Assembly (NCBI GenBank): GCA_024684815.1
Contig: JAIKWL010000077.1
Coordinates: 1-62,151 of the forward strand
DNA: 62,151 nt
Source of the DNA: Saccharofermentans sp.
Lineage (GTDB): Bacteria > Bacillota > Clostridia > Saccharofermentanales > Saccharofermentanaceae
Direction of reading: 5' to 3'
In this document: one piece after another, positions 29,355 through 38,432 of the stretch
Numbering within the stretch: the stretch's first letter is position 1
How the letters are laid out: each line of letters opens with the position of its first letter
Position numbers and translations under genes: made by a program
The notes under the pieces: model-generated
Seen by the model: the letters and a program-made list of their open reading frames with translations, nothing else
What the model was told of the DNA's origin: nothing
Databases searched by the model: none

Positions 29355-30482
29355 ATGAAGAAAGTTCTGGTATGCAAGGAAATTCTGCCTGCCGAGACCA
29401 GAGTTGCACTCATTCCCGATGACATCAAAAAGCTCACAGGCATGGGCTTTGAGTTCACGGTAGTAAGCGGTGCAGGTCTCAAGAGCGGCTTTGGAGATGC
29501 TGACTACGAACAGGCCGGCGCAAAGATCGTCAAGAATGAGAAAGACGGACTTAAGGATGCCGAGATCGTTGTCAGGATCTTGAAACCCGATTCAGCTGAC
29601 GGCATGAACCCCGATACGGTTCACATCAGTTTCTTAGATCCCTTTAACGAGAAGGATCTCCTTAACGGTTTTGCCAAGAATAACATCCAGGCAGTATCGC
29701 TTGAGATGATCCCCAGAACGACTCTCGCCCAGAAGATGGACGTTCAGTCATCACAGACATCTCTTGCAGGCTATGTCGCAGTCCTCAATGCTGCAGCCCG
29801 TATGCCCAAGATCCTCCCCATGATGGTTACTCCCGCAGGTACTATCAATCCTGCAAGAGTTTTCGTTATCGGTGTAGGCGTTGCCGGACTTCAGGCTATC
29901 GCAACGGCAAAAAGACTCGGCGCAAGAGTTGATGCTTTCGATACAAGACCGGTAGTTGAAGAGCAGGTCAAATCCCTTGGTGCTAACTTCGTCAAGATCG
30001 ACTTGGGTGAGATGAGCCAGACAGCTCAGGGCTACGCAAAGGAACTCACACCCGAGCAGATCGCAAAACAGCAGGAAGCTCAGGCAAAAGTCTGCGAGAA
30101 AGCCAATATCGTTATTACGACCGCTAAGGTCTTCGGCCGCAAGGCACCTGTCCTTATCAAAAAGGATGTTATCGAGAGAATGCAGTCCGGCGCCATCATC
30201 GTTGATATGGCTGTTTCCACGGGCGGCAACGTCGAAGGATCAGATCCTTCCAAGGAAGTCATAACAGACAACGGCGTAATCATTCTCCCCGGTGACGAAC
30301 TCCAGCGTCAGGTACCCTGGGATGCTTCTAAGATGCTCTCCGGCAACATTGCCGCTTTCCTTACTCACTTCTACAACAAGGAGACTAAGGAATTCGAGGT
30401 CACGTTGTCCGACGAGATCATGAAAGGCTGTCTCCTTACACAGGGCGGAGCCATCATCCACGAGAGATTTAAGGAGGCTTGA
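29355..30482 (+). CDS. pntAA: NAD(P) transhydrogenase subunit alpha part 1
   Basis: This 375-residue soluble NAD(H)-binding subunit of proton-translocating Re/Si-specific transhydrogenase transfers hydride between NADH and NADP. It starts MKKVLVCKEILPAETRVALI, the conserved AlaDH/PNT N-terminus, and carries the Rossmann motif GVGVAGLQAIATAKRLGA (about 174-191) and the RQVPWDASKM loop near the end. A GTG two codons upstream (29349) is in frame, but the ATG at 29355 has AGAGG at the right distance. It is followed after 3 nt by pntAB and then pntB, the split three-subunit form usual in anaerobes. Confidence 0.95.
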   Translation: MKKVLVCKEILPAETRVALIPDDIKKLTGMGFEFTVVSGAGLKSGFGDADYEQAGAKIVKNEKDGLKDAEIVVRILKPDSADGMNPDTVHISFLDPFNEKDLLNGFAKNNIQAVSLEMIPRTTLAQKMDVQSSQTSLAGYVAVLNAAARMPKILPMMVTPAGTINPARVFVIGVGVAGLQAIATAKRLGARVDAFDTRPVVEEQVKSLGANFVKIDLGEMSQTAQGYAKELTPEQIAKQQEAQAKVCEKANIVITTAKVFGRKAPVLIKKDVIERMQSGAIIVDMAVSTGGNVEGSDPSKEVITDNGVIILPGDELQRQVPWDASKMLSGNIAAFLTHFYNKETKEFEVTLSDEIMKGCLLTQGGAIIHERFKEA

Positions 30483-30485
30483 TAT

Positions 30486-30800
30486 ATGGAAATTTCCACA
30501 GATACGATTATGCTCTTGATCTTCGTATTCATCATCGCCGCTTACTTAGGCGTCGAGCTTATCTCGAAGGTCCCTTCACAGCTTCACACCCCTCTCATGA
30601 GCGGTACGAACGCTATCTCCGGCATCACCATCGTAGGTGCTATCGCAGCTTGCGCAATCAACGCATCAGGCAATCATGTTTTCGGCATCATCCTCGGAAC
30701 CATTGCAATATTCTTTGCTACAGTGAACGTTATCGGCGGATACTTCGTAACAGACAGAATGCTTGCGATGTTCAAGAAAAAGGAGGCACCTAAGAAATGA
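30486..30800 (+). CDS. pntAB: NAD(P) transhydrogenase subunit alpha part 2
   Basis: This 104-residue membrane subunit has three to four helices. SKVPSQLHTPLMSGTNAISG is the invariant motif of this family, and the C-terminus FVTDRMLAMFKKK also fits. It forms part of the proton channel with PntB. GGAGG lies 8 nt upstream, inside the end of pntAA. Its stop overlaps the start of pntB by 4 nt. Confidence 0.95.
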   Translation: MEISTDTIMLLIFVFIIAAYLGVELISKVPSQLHTPLMSGTNAISGITIVGAIAACAINASGNHVFGIILGTIAIFFATVNVIGGYFVTDRMLAMFKKKEAPKK

Positions 30801-32188
30801 GTGACTATATTTGCATAGTACTTTACATGGTGTCCTGTGTCCTTTTCATCATGGGCATCAAGAAACTCGGAAAAGCAGATACCGCACGTAAGGGTAACCT
30901 CTATTCTTCGATCGGTATGCTCGTTGCAGTTGTCTCCGTCCTCATCTCACAGGATGTTATCGACGGCGGATGGCTCTCATACCTCCTCATCGTTCTCGCT
31001 ATCGCAGGCGGAAGCGTAGTAGGCTTCATTTGGGCAAAGAAGGTCGAGATGACCGGAATGCCCCAGCTCGTTGCACTCTTCAACGGCTTCGGCGGTCTTT
31101 CCTCAATGCTCGTTGCTATCTCCCAGTACACTGCAGGAGTTACCACAGACTGGTTCACGGCGCTTACACTTGGTCTTACGATCCTCATCGGTGCTGTTGC
31201 ATTCACAGGTTCACTCATCGCCTGGGGCAAGCTCGCAGGTCTTAAGATCTTCAAGAAGAACATCTCGATCCCCGGCAAGAACTTTATCAACGCAGGCATC
31301 CTTGCGGTTGCAGCATTGGGTATCATCTTCCTCTGCATTTCACCTGACGGCGGTCTGGGTCTTGCAGGCGTTATCATCACAACGATCGCTTCACTGATAC
31401 TGGGCATCACATTGGTCATCACCATCGGCGGCGGCGATATGCCTGTTATCATCTCATTCCTTAACGCACTCTCCGGTCTTGCTGCAGCATTTGCAGGTTT
31501 CCCTATCGGCAACACGGTGCTCATCGTATCCGGCTGCCTCGTAGGTGCTTCCGGCGTCATCCTAACACTCATCATGTGCAAGGCCATGAACAAGACATTC
31601 GCTTCGCTTCTCTTCAAGACAACGAAGAAGAAGGCTTCCACAGCTGCAGGCGAGCACAAGGAGCCCAAGGCTATATCCGTCGAGGACGCATTCCTTATCC
31701 TCGAAGCTGCAAAGAGCGTTGTATTCGTTCCCGGTTACGGAATGGCTGTTGCCCAGGCTCAGCACGCTGTTAAGGAACTCTGCGACGTATTGGAGGAGAA
31801 CGGTTGCGAAGTCAACTTCGCCATCCACCCCGTTGCAGGACGTATGCCCGGTCACATGAACGTCCTCCTCGCTGAGGCTAACGTTCCTTATGAGCAGCTC
31901 AAGACTGCAGACGAGATGAATCCCCAGATGGCTAACACAGACATTGCTATCGTCATCGGCGCTAACGACGTTGTTAACCCTGCAGCCATCAACGACGAGT
32001 CCTCACCTCTCTACGGTATGCCTATCGTAAATGCTTTCGAGGCACGCACGGTATTCGTACTGAAGCGTGGTCAGGGTACAGGCTTCTCCGGTATCGAGAA
32101 CCCTCTGTTCACTATGGACAACACCGTCATGATCTATGGCGATGCAAAGCAGACCGTATCCCAGCTCGTAGTCGAATTCGAGAACTGA
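30797..32188 (+). CDS. pntB: NAD(P) transhydrogenase subunit beta
   Basis: This 463-residue protein has about nine N-terminal helices forming the proton-translocating dII domain. It ends in a C-terminal NADP(H)-binding dIII domain of about 180 residues with VPGYGMAVAQAQHAVKEL, HPVAGRMPGHMNVLLAEA, GANDVVNPAA and KRGQGTGFSGIEN, all hallmark motifs. The enzyme probably uses the membrane potential to make NADPH, or runs in reverse. It is translationally coupled to pntAB and closes the operon before a strong terminator. Codon use looks more biased than in neighbours, in keeping with high expression. Confidence 0.96.
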   Translation: MSDYICIVLYMVSCVLFIMGIKKLGKADTARKGNLYSSIGMLVAVVSVLISQDVIDGGWLSYLLIVLAIAGGSVVGFIWAKKVEMTGMPQLVALFNGFGGLSSMLVAISQYTAGVTTDWFTALTLGLTILIGAVAFTGSLIAWGKLAGLKIFKKNISIPGKNFINAGILAVAALGIIFLCISPDGGLGLAGVIITTIASLILGITLVITIGGGDMPVIISFLNALSGLAAAFAGFPIGNTVLIVSGCLVGASGVILTLIMCKAMNKTFASLLFKTTKKKASTAAGEHKEPKAISVEDAFLILEAAKSVVFVPGYGMAVAQAQHAVKELCDVLEENGCEVNFAIHPVAGRMPGHMNVLLAEANVPYEQLKTADEMNPQMANTDIAIVIGANDVVNPAAINDESSPLYGMPIVNAFEARTVFVLKRGQGTGFSGIENPLFTMDNTVMIYGDAKQTVSQLVVEFEN

Positions 32189-32212
32189 TACTTATAATTT
32201 GTTCTGTACTTC

Positions 32213-32247
32213 AAACTCCCCGTTTAACCGCGGGGAGTTTTTGTTTG
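32213..32247 (+). terminator. Intrinsic terminator of pnt operon
   Basis: AAACTCCCCG and CGGGGAGTTT form the stem, followed by a T-rich tract, 25 nt after the pntB stop. Confidence 0.9.
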
Positions 32248-32383
32248 ACACCCGGGCAGGATCTATCCTGCTTCATGATATTCGCTTTTTGAGTAAACGT
32301 TTTTCGATGGCATGACGTTCGCAAATTCAGAATTATCGGATCGGAAAAAGCGAAAGTATTGGCTTAACAATATTCTGTCCTGA

Positions 32384-32389
32384 TATAAT
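32384..32389 (+). promoter_or_regulatory. Probable -10 box
   Basis: TATAAT lies 35 nt before the start at 32424. Candidate -35 sequences (TTGGCT at 32359, TTAACA at 32364) have poor spacing. The gap 32189-32423 otherwise holds only the pnt terminator. Confidence 0.45.
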
Positions 32390-32423
32390 CAGATCATTAC
32401 GGGAAAGAATATGGGTGATGATC

Positions 32424-32930
32424 ATGGAACAAAATAATGTGACACTTCGAAAAGCAACAGATGAAGAAAATGAGATCCTGAAAGCCTGGGCAGACAAAGA
32501 GGCCGGGAAAATAAGAAAATTTATGCTGATACTGCTCGCAGGTTTTCTGGCTGTGTATCTCTTTCTCCTGATAGTAAATGCACTCTATGTTCGTTCATTG
32601 CTGATAACGGCAGCAGTCATTTTCCTTTTGGTCTTTCTTCTGGGCTTTTTCTCGGCAGTCTTCTTCGGACTTGCGGCAATTCTTCCAAAGAAGATCAGGT
32701 CAGGTGCATATAAGGTTCAGAGCGGAAAGATAACGGACAGGAATGAGGACGGCAATTCCAAAGACAGTTCCGACTGCATCGTGGTATTTGAATCAGACGA
32801 CGGAATCTCTGCCAAAATAAATATTAATCCCGCTCTCTATAAGACTGTCAAAACAGGGCCCTGCCTTATTCTCAAGTGGGATGATCCGAAGAACAATAAA
32901 TACTACAGGGTAATAAATCTCAACTCTTAA
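32424..32930 (+). CDS. Small membrane protein of unknown function
   Basis: This protein of about 168 residues has a charged N-terminus (about 1-30), two adjacent transmembrane helices (about 33-85, FMLILLAGFLAVYLFLL then LLITAAVIFLLVFLLG), and a soluble beta-rich C-terminus of about 75 residues. The frame opens three codons upstream at a GTG. The ATG at 32424 was preferred because GGTGAT, complementary to the 16S tail, sits 4 nt before it. No family was recognised. Confidence 0.65.
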   Translation: MEQNNVTLRKATDEENEILKAWADKEAGKIRKFMLILLAGFLAVYLFLLIVNALYVRSLLITAAVIFLLVFLLGFFSAVFFGLAAILPKKIRSGAYKVQSGKITDRNEDGNSKDSSDCIVVFESDDGISAKININPALYKTVKTGPCLILKWDDPKNNKYYRVINLNS

Positions 32931-32967
32931 ATTCCTGTAAAAACGTTATCCTGGATCAATAAGATCT

Positions 32968-33684
32968 TTATGCCTTTTCGCAGTGTTTTTCCCGTACCGG
33001 AGATAATTGCGTTATGTCATTTCTGTCTGCTTTTTTTACAGGTCTGATAACAAAGCAGATCAGGATAAGAACAGGTAAAAATATAACGAATGCGGCAATA
33101 ACATCAATGATCGAATGCTGCTTGATGAAGACCGTGGAAAGAGTGATAAGCAGACACAGTATATCGCTTAAGATGATCAGGACTTTCTTATCCCTGAAGG
33201 CGAAGTGAAGACCGGCAGCGACTGCAAGCGCATCGTAGACATGAAGGCTCGGCAGTACATCCGTCGGAGTATCTATCTGATGAAGATAATTGATGCATAT
33301 CATGAAGATGTTGTCGCGGTCGGGAATGGCCGTGCGGAGTTCGAGCGCATTGGGATAGGCAAGAGAGATGATGATGAACAGTGTCATTCCGGACATGAGC
33401 ATGTATGATGTCTTGCGCGAGATAACGCGGCTCCTGATCGCAATTGCGATCATTCCGGCAACAAGGTACGGAAGCCAGAGTGCATAAGGGATAATGAACA
33501 CTTCTATGACAGGGATCATATCGTCAAAAGCCGTATGAATGATATGAAAACCTTCAGGATGTTCGAGACTTTCCACCCAGAAGAATGTGGGCATATAAAT
33601 GACCATATAGACGGCCATCGGAAGCAGCGTCACGACCACATATAAGATCTTCTTCAAAAGACTCTTGTTCTGTGATGTTTCCAA
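32968..33684 (-). CDS. PAP2-superfamily membrane phosphatase
   Basis: This 238-residue protein has six helices and the lipid-phosphatase motif pair: PSLHVYDALAV (C2-like, about 142-152) and STVFIKQHSIIDVIAA (C3-like). The His in each, together with the downstream Asp, forms the vanadium-haloperoxidase-type active site. Spacing is close to the inositolphosphotransferase/Aur1-like branch. Probable substrates are phospholipid or polyprenyl phosphates. The start is a TTG with GAGGAG about 11 nt upstream. A palindrome overlaps its promoter (33704-33755). It converges with the small membrane gene. Confidence 0.8.
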   Translation of the reverse strand: METSQNKSLLKKILYVVVTLLPMAVYMVIYMPTFFWVESLEHPEGFHIIHTAFDDMIPVIEVFIIPYALWLPYLVAGMIAIAIRSRVISRKTSYMLMSGMTLFIIISLAYPNALELRTAIPDRDNIFMICINYLHQIDTPTDVLPSLHVYDALAVAAGLHFAFRDKKVLIILSDILCLLITLSTVFIKQHSIIDVIAAFVIFLPVLILICFVIRPVKKADRNDITQLSPVREKHCEKA

Positions 33685-33703
33685 TCTTTATCTCTCCTCG
33701 AAT

Positions 33704-33758
33704 AATATACGGAGTGCCCGGACACTAAAGGTCTCCTGAAGACACTCCGCATATTATA
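33704..33758 (-). promoter_or_regulatory. Inverted repeat over the PAP2 promoter and leader
   Basis: AATATACGGAGTG (33704-33716) and CACTCCGCATATT (33743-33755) are complementary at 12 of 13 positions, with 26 nt between. The right arm overlaps a minus-strand TATAAT (rc of 33753-33758). The element could be an operator or a leader hairpin. There is no T-tract, so it is not a simple terminator. Confidence 0.5.
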
Positions 33759-33836
33759 ACCCGTGGAAGGGAAAAATGGGCTTATAATTCAAACAGTCTT
33801 TGGTGTGATAAACACCCTGTACTTATGACTTTTGCA

Positions 33837-34442
33837 TCAAACTGAATTCAGCGTTCCGATAAAGAGGGGAAGATTTGTCCTGTTGTCAACGATGGCATAT
33901 ACAAACGGCCTGTCACAATATACTTCGCGGATCTCTGTTACCGAATCGCAGGCCATTGTCGGCTCCATTAATGTGACAGCAGCAGCTTTTGTGCCTTTCT
34001 CGTCAACTTCGATATGGGTCTTGTGTATAACCCTTGAAAGGCATATATCTCCGGGTTTAAGTGCAATGCCTGAGAAATCAGCCTTATCTGTGCTAAAGAT
34101 ATCTCCCGCACCGAGATCTATGATCGCATCATTGAGCAGGCAGTCATAGTCTGATGTGAATCTGGGGATCTTAGAATGCACTTCATATCTTCCTGTTGCG
34201 CTGTTCATGAATTCCATATAGTCTTCATCAGTAAGTTCCTTTATGAACTCATTGGCACTGACCGTTGTATCTTTTGGAAGTATGGCAACAAAAGAGTATT
34301 CTCCGCCCTCGTAAGCTTTTGAAAATCCCGTTGCCTTACCGCTCTCATAGTATATTGAAGAATCCTCGCAAAGATAAGCCGCATTCTGAACGCTGCCGTC
34401 TGATGCAGTAAAATCACCGTGATCGACGGAATCATAATTCCC
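33837..34442 (-). pseudogene. Serpin remnant, C-terminal half only
   Basis: About 201 codons in one frame encode a serpin from just before strand s3C to the end (VDHGDFTASDG to FIGTLNSV). It aligns along its length with the last 200 residues of the serpins upstream. The signal peptide and the first ~220 residues are missing. Homology begins immediately after the stop of the preceding serpin (34454), in a different frame and without a start codon or ribosome binding site near the breakpoint. The reactive loop reads GTKAAAVTLMEPTMACDSVT, two residues shorter than in the intact copies. A short product from an internal ATG (34217) could not fold as a serpin. It is best read as the scar of a deletion between tandem serpin copies. 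Confidence 0.8.
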
Positions 34443-34453
34443 CGCAAAAAGTA

Positions 34454-35731
34454 TCAGATCCCGTTCACTGTACCGATGAATACCGGCATCGCTGTTTCCG
34501 TATCGATGATGGCATAAGCAAAAGGTCTGTCGCAGAAGACTTCACGTATCTCCTTCTCTTGATGCATGGCAGCTCCGGCAGCAACCATCACGGAAGTTGC
34601 CGCAGCAGCTTTTGTTCCGTTTCTGTCGAGTTCAATATGCGTCTTGTGGATCACCTGTGATACATAAAGATCACCGGGTTTTCCTGCGATACCTGAAAGA
34701 TCGGCCTTTTCCGGATCAAGAACATCTCCGGCACCGAGATTTGCGATGGTATCGTTGACGGAATAATCAAAATCATATTTGAACTCGGGAAGCTTTGTAT
34801 ACACATCATATTCCGAAGTTCTGCCTCTTAAAAAAGTCAGGAAATCGCCGCCTGAAAAATCCTTTATGAATTCATTTGCACTGATCGTCTCATCCTTGGG
34901 AAGCATAACGATAAAGGCATAATCGCCATAGTAAGACTTCAGGAAACCTTCTGCTTTATCGTTCTCAAAATAAATGCCCATTTTCTCATTCAGGAAAGTT
35001 GCATTCTGAACGGTGCCGTCCGAAGCGGTAAAATCACCTTTCTCGATCTGATGATCCTTATAAGGTTCAGCCCACTTTGCTTCAAACGCTATGGCATTTA
35101 CGAGAACCATTGCAACATCGGGATCAAGTTTTTCGACCACTTTTTTGATCATGTGGTCAGTGTGATCGTTGACCCAATCGTTGATCTCATCCGGAGTCTT
35201 TTTCGAGAACTTTTGGACCTTATAATCAGCGAGGAAAGTTTCCTGAATATACTCAACATAGTCGGCATTTACTTTGTTGCCGAGAATGGCCTCGTTGGAC
35301 CATACTGCATTTGCACAGGAGAAATCGACGTTCCTTGCACCGTTGATCCTATCCATGAGAGCAGCTGCAAAAGCCTGCTGCTCAAGAGGATCCTGCCCCT
35401 CAGCGAAAAGATCGGTAAGCTGGCGCAAAGTATCTCCTTTCGCTCCCGCAGCGACCATATCAAGTGCCATCATGATCGATGCCGGTGAGATCATGACATT
35501 GTCTTCGGTATCCGTATCTTCGATCGTCTGACTTAAGAGTTCAAAACAATAGTTTATGTACTCCTGCTGCATCTGCTTCCCGTCATATTCGGTATCCTGA
35601 ACTTTGTCCAGATCTATCTCGGTCTTGGCTTGGGTATCATTTTTGATCGGCTTGTCGCCTGAACCTATACTGCATCCTCCGAGGAACAGTGTTGCTGCTA
35701 GAACAGCAGATACTATCTTTGTCTTTTTCAT
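34454..35731 (-). CDS. Lipoprotein serpin, predicted P1 Gly/Ala
   Basis: This 425-residue serine protease inhibitor of the serpin family has a lipobox (LFLGGC, Cys20), so it is anchored to the outer face of the membrane. The full serpin fold is present (NVMISPASIMMALDMVAAGAKG, NDTIANLGAGD, VIHKTHIELDRNGTKAA, FCDRPFAYAI). The hinge GTKAAAAT is that of an inhibitory serpin. Counting from P15 Gly, the loop reads SVMVAAG then AAMHQ, placing Gly/Ala at P1-P1', which suits elastase-like proteases. AGGAG lies 9 nt before the ATG. It is third in an operon of serpins separated by only 23-27 nt. Confidence 0.92.
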   Translation of the reverse strand: MKKTKIVSAVLAATLFLGGCSIGSGDKPIKNDTQAKTEIDLDKVQDTEYDGKQMQQEYINYCFELLSQTIEDTDTEDNVMISPASIMMALDMVAAGAKGDTLRQLTDLFAEGQDPLEQQAFAAALMDRINGARNVDFSCANAVWSNEAILGNKVNADYVEYIQETFLADYKVQKFSKKTPDEINDWVNDHTDHMIKKVVEKLDPDVAMVLVNAIAFEAKWAEPYKDHQIEKGDFTASDGTVQNATFLNEKMGIYFENDKAEGFLKSYYGDYAFIVMLPKDETISANEFIKDFSGGDFLTFLRGRTSEYDVYTKLPEFKYDFDYSVNDTIANLGAGDVLDPEKADLSGIAGKPGDLYVSQVIHKTHIELDRNGTKAAAATSVMVAAGAAMHQEKEIREVFCDRPFAYAIIDTETAMPVFIGTVNGI

Positions 35732-35758
35732 TTCAAAGATCTCCTTTTAAGATGATCG

Positions 35759-37072
35759 TCAAACCTTATTCACCGTTCCGATGAAGACCGGTGCCATGGT
35801 CTCTGTATCAACAATAGCATATACAAACGGTCTGTTACAATTAACGATCTTGACCTCAGTATCGGACATAACAGCACCCTTGGTGCGCAGTGTGATCGCG
35901 GTAACCGCTGCTGCTTTTGTGCCCTTGCTGTCGACTTCGATATGAGTCTTGTGGATGATCCTTGATACATAGATATCTCCGGGATTTCCTGCGATGCCTG
36001 TGAAATCAGCCTTTTGATCGTCGAAGATATCGCCTGCGCCGAGGTTCTTGATCGTATCATTTAGAAGGATATCAAAGTCAGACTTGAACTCAGGCATCCT
36101 TGAATAAACCTCATATTCGTAAGTAACGCTGTTTATAAACTCTTCGTAATCAGCCGGTGTAAAGTTTACGGCAAAATCATTGGCACTGACAGATTCATCA
36201 GTAGGAAGGATAGCGAGGAATGCATATTCTCCGCCCTCATATTCCTTTATGAATCCGGTAGCCTTATCTGTCTCATAGTAAGCATGAGAATTGTCGCTTA
36301 AGAACATTGCTTCCTGCTCGCTTCCGTCAGCTGCATTAAACATGCCTTCATTAACCTGGTCTTCCTCATAAGGCTCGGCCCACTTGCCGTCAAAAGAGAT
36401 AGCATTTACGAGTACCATGACAGTAAGAGGATCTAATCTGTCGATCACTTTCTCGATCATGTGATCTGTGTGTTCATAGACCCAGTTATTGATCTCTCCG
36501 GGTGTATTCTCATCGAACGCAGTAACAGTATATTCGGCAAGGAATGTTTCCTTTATGTAGTCGACATATTCAGCATTGACCTTATCACCCAGGAGCGCAG
36601 CGTTGTTCCAGACGGCGTTTGCGCAGGAGAAATCAACATCCTTTGCTCCGTTTATCTTATCCATGAGAGCTGCTGCATATGCCTGCTGTGTAAGAGGTCC
36701 CTGGCCTGCAGCGAAAAGATCCGTCAGCTGCTTTAAAGAATTCTCCTTTGCGCCTGCGGCAACCATATCAAGAGCCATCATGATCGATGCGGGAGATATC
36801 ATTACATTTCCTTCACCGCCATAATCCTTGATCGTCTGGCTGAACAGATCGAAGCAGTACCTTCTGTACTCGGAATCCATAACGTCCTGATCAAAATCCG
36901 TGTCCGGGATCTTGTTAAGATCGATCTCTGTCTTTATCTCCGGATCAGGTTTCAAAGATACGCCTGAATCCTGTGATGTCGGCTTTACTGTTGATGTGCA
37001 TCCTCCGAGAAGCATGGATGCTGCCATAACAGCGGTTATTACCTTGATATCTTTATTTGAACAGATCTTCAT
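35759..37072 (-). CDS. Lipoprotein serpin, predicted P1 Lys
   Basis: This 437-residue serpin has signal peptide and lipobox LLGGC (Cys25). The core motifs are present (GNVMISPASIMMALDMVAAG, IHKTHIEVDSKGTKAA, RPFVYAIVDTE). Hinge GTKAAAVT is inhibitory in type. The loop reads AITLRTK then GAVMS: Lys at P1 with Arg at P3, a bait typical for trypsin-like or gingipain-like proteases. GAGGAGG is the ribosome binding site. It is closely related to the serpin just upstream along most of the scaffold, but the loop differs completely, so the pair is a recent duplicate with a changed specificity. Confidence 0.92.
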   Translation of the reverse strand: MKICSNKDIKVITAVMAASMLLGGCTSTVKPTSQDSGVSLKPDPEIKTEIDLNKIPDTDFDQDVMDSEYRRYCFDLFSQTIKDYGGEGNVMISPASIMMALDMVAAGAKENSLKQLTDLFAAGQGPLTQQAYAAALMDKINGAKDVDFSCANAVWNNAALLGDKVNAEYVDYIKETFLAEYTVTAFDENTPGEINNWVYEHTDHMIEKVIDRLDPLTVMVLVNAISFDGKWAEPYEEDQVNEGMFNAADGSEQEAMFLSDNSHAYYETDKATGFIKEYEGGEYAFLAILPTDESVSANDFAVNFTPADYEEFINSVTYEYEVYSRMPEFKSDFDILLNDTIKNLGAGDIFDDQKADFTGIAGNPGDIYVSRIIHKTHIEVDSKGTKAAAVTAITLRTKGAVMSDTEVKIVNCNRPFVYAIVDTETMAPVFIGTVNKV

Positions 37073-37095
37073 TGTCTTATCCTCCTCAGATACTA

Positions 37096-38391
37096 TTAAA
37101 CCTCATTAACTGTGCCGATGAAGATCGGAGTCATTGACTCTGTATCAACGATGGCATATACAAACGGTCTGTCACATTCCACATAACGGACCTCGGGTAC
37201 ATCAAATGCTATGCCGTTGGCATCGACCATGATCGCCGTTACGGCTGCAGCCTTTGTGCCGTTGGCATCAAGTTCGATATATGTCTTATGGATAACCTTG
37301 GATACGAAAAGGTCTCCGGGATTGCCTGCAATACCTGAAAGGTCTGCAACTGAGCTGTCGAACACATCTCCGGCACCGAGATTTTTTATCGTCCCGTTCA
37401 TTACAAATTCAAATTCCGACTTGAACTCGGGCATCTTAGTATGTACATCATAATCATATGAGACACTGTTTATGAACTTCTCAAAATCCTTGGCAGTGAA
37501 GTTTTTCGCGAACTCATTTGCACTGATCTTTTCATCCTTCGGAAGGATCGCGAGGAATGAATACTCACCGCCCTCATATGCCTTGATAAATCCGGTTGCC
37601 TTATCTGTCTCATAGTAAGCGGATAAATTGTCATTGAGGAAAGTTACTTCCTGTGTGCTTCCGTCATACTTTGTAAAATCGCCTTCCTCGATCTGATATT
37701 CCTCATAAGGCACAGCCCACTTGCCGTCGAAAGAGATGGCATTTACAAGGACCATTACCGTATCGGGATTGAGATTATTAACTACCTTTTTGATCATGTG
37801 ATCGGTGTGATCATAGACCCAGTCGTTGATCTCGTCGACTGCCTTGTTATCAAAAGTCCTTACGCTGTATTCTGCAAGGAATGTCTCCTGGATATATTTA
37901 ATGTAATCGCCGTTAACCGCATCACCTAAGAGTTCCTTGTTGGTCCAGACCGCATTTGCGCAGGAGAAGTCAACATCTTTGGCACCGTTGATCTTATCCA
38001 TAAGGGATGCTGCATAAGCCTGCTGTGTGAGAGGTCCCTGTCCTGCGGCGAAAAGATCAGTCAGCTGCTTTAAGGTATCTCCCTTTGCACCTGCCGCAAC
38101 CATATCAAAGGCCATCATGATAGATGCGGGTGAGATCATAATATTATCTTCTTTACCGTAATCCCTGATCGTCTGGCTGAAGATATCAAAACAGTATCTT
38201 CTGTATTCCTTGTCCATCAGTTCCTTGTCAAACTCTGTATTTCTGACTTCGTTGAGGTTTATCTCAGCCTTTACGTTCGGATCGTTCTTAAGCTCTGTCG
38301 GCTTTGCTGTTGCGGTGCAGCCGCCCAGGAGCATAGATGCTGCCATGATCCCCGTAATGATCTTTATATCTTTCTTTGAGCAAATATTCAT
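37096..38391 (-). CDS. Lipoprotein serpin, predicted P1 Asn; first gene of the serpin operon
   Basis: This protein of about 431 residues has lipobox LLGGC and the full serpin scaffold. Hinge GTKAAAVT is followed by AIMVDAN then GIAFD. Asn at P1 (Asp at P3) would suit asparaginyl or acidic-specific proteases, unlike its neighbours. The frame opens at 38406 with three Met codons. The third (38391, MNICSKKDIK) has GGAGG 8 nt upstream and was chosen. A bipartite promoter identical in layout to that of the ECF sigma operon lies 40-75 nt upstream, so this serpin heads the operon and the array is probably sigma-controlled. Confidence 0.92.
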   Translation of the reverse strand: MNICSKKDIKIITGIMAASMLLGGCTATAKPTELKNDPNVKAEINLNEVRNTEFDKELMDKEYRRYCFDIFSQTIRDYGKEDNIMISPASIMMAFDMVAAGAKGDTLKQLTDLFAAGQGPLTQQAYAASLMDKINGAKDVDFSCANAVWTNKELLGDAVNGDYIKYIQETFLAEYSVRTFDNKAVDEINDWVYDHTDHMIKKVVNNLNPDTVMVLVNAISFDGKWAVPYEEYQIEEGDFTKYDGSTQEVTFLNDNLSAYYETDKATGFIKAYEGGEYSFLAILPKDEKISANEFAKNFTAKDFEKFINSVSYDYDVHTKMPEFKSEFEFVMNGTIKNLGAGDVFDSSVADLSGIAGNPGDLFVSKVIHKTYIELDANGTKAAAVTAIMVDANGIAFDVPEVRYVECDRPFVYAIVDTESMTPIFIGTVNEV

Positions 38392-38432
38392 ATTCATAAC
38401 CTCCATGCCGTTTTGATTATATTCGCTTTATG

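Noticed and set aside
30901-31668. A 255-codon minus-strand gene opposite pntB
   Set aside because: Fully inside pntB on the other strand, with composition explained by codon bias of the real gene. pntB motifs are intact.
34241-34447. A separate 68-codon gene between serpins
   Set aside because: It is in the wrong frame over the serpin remnant. The adjacent frame encodes clear serpin sequence.
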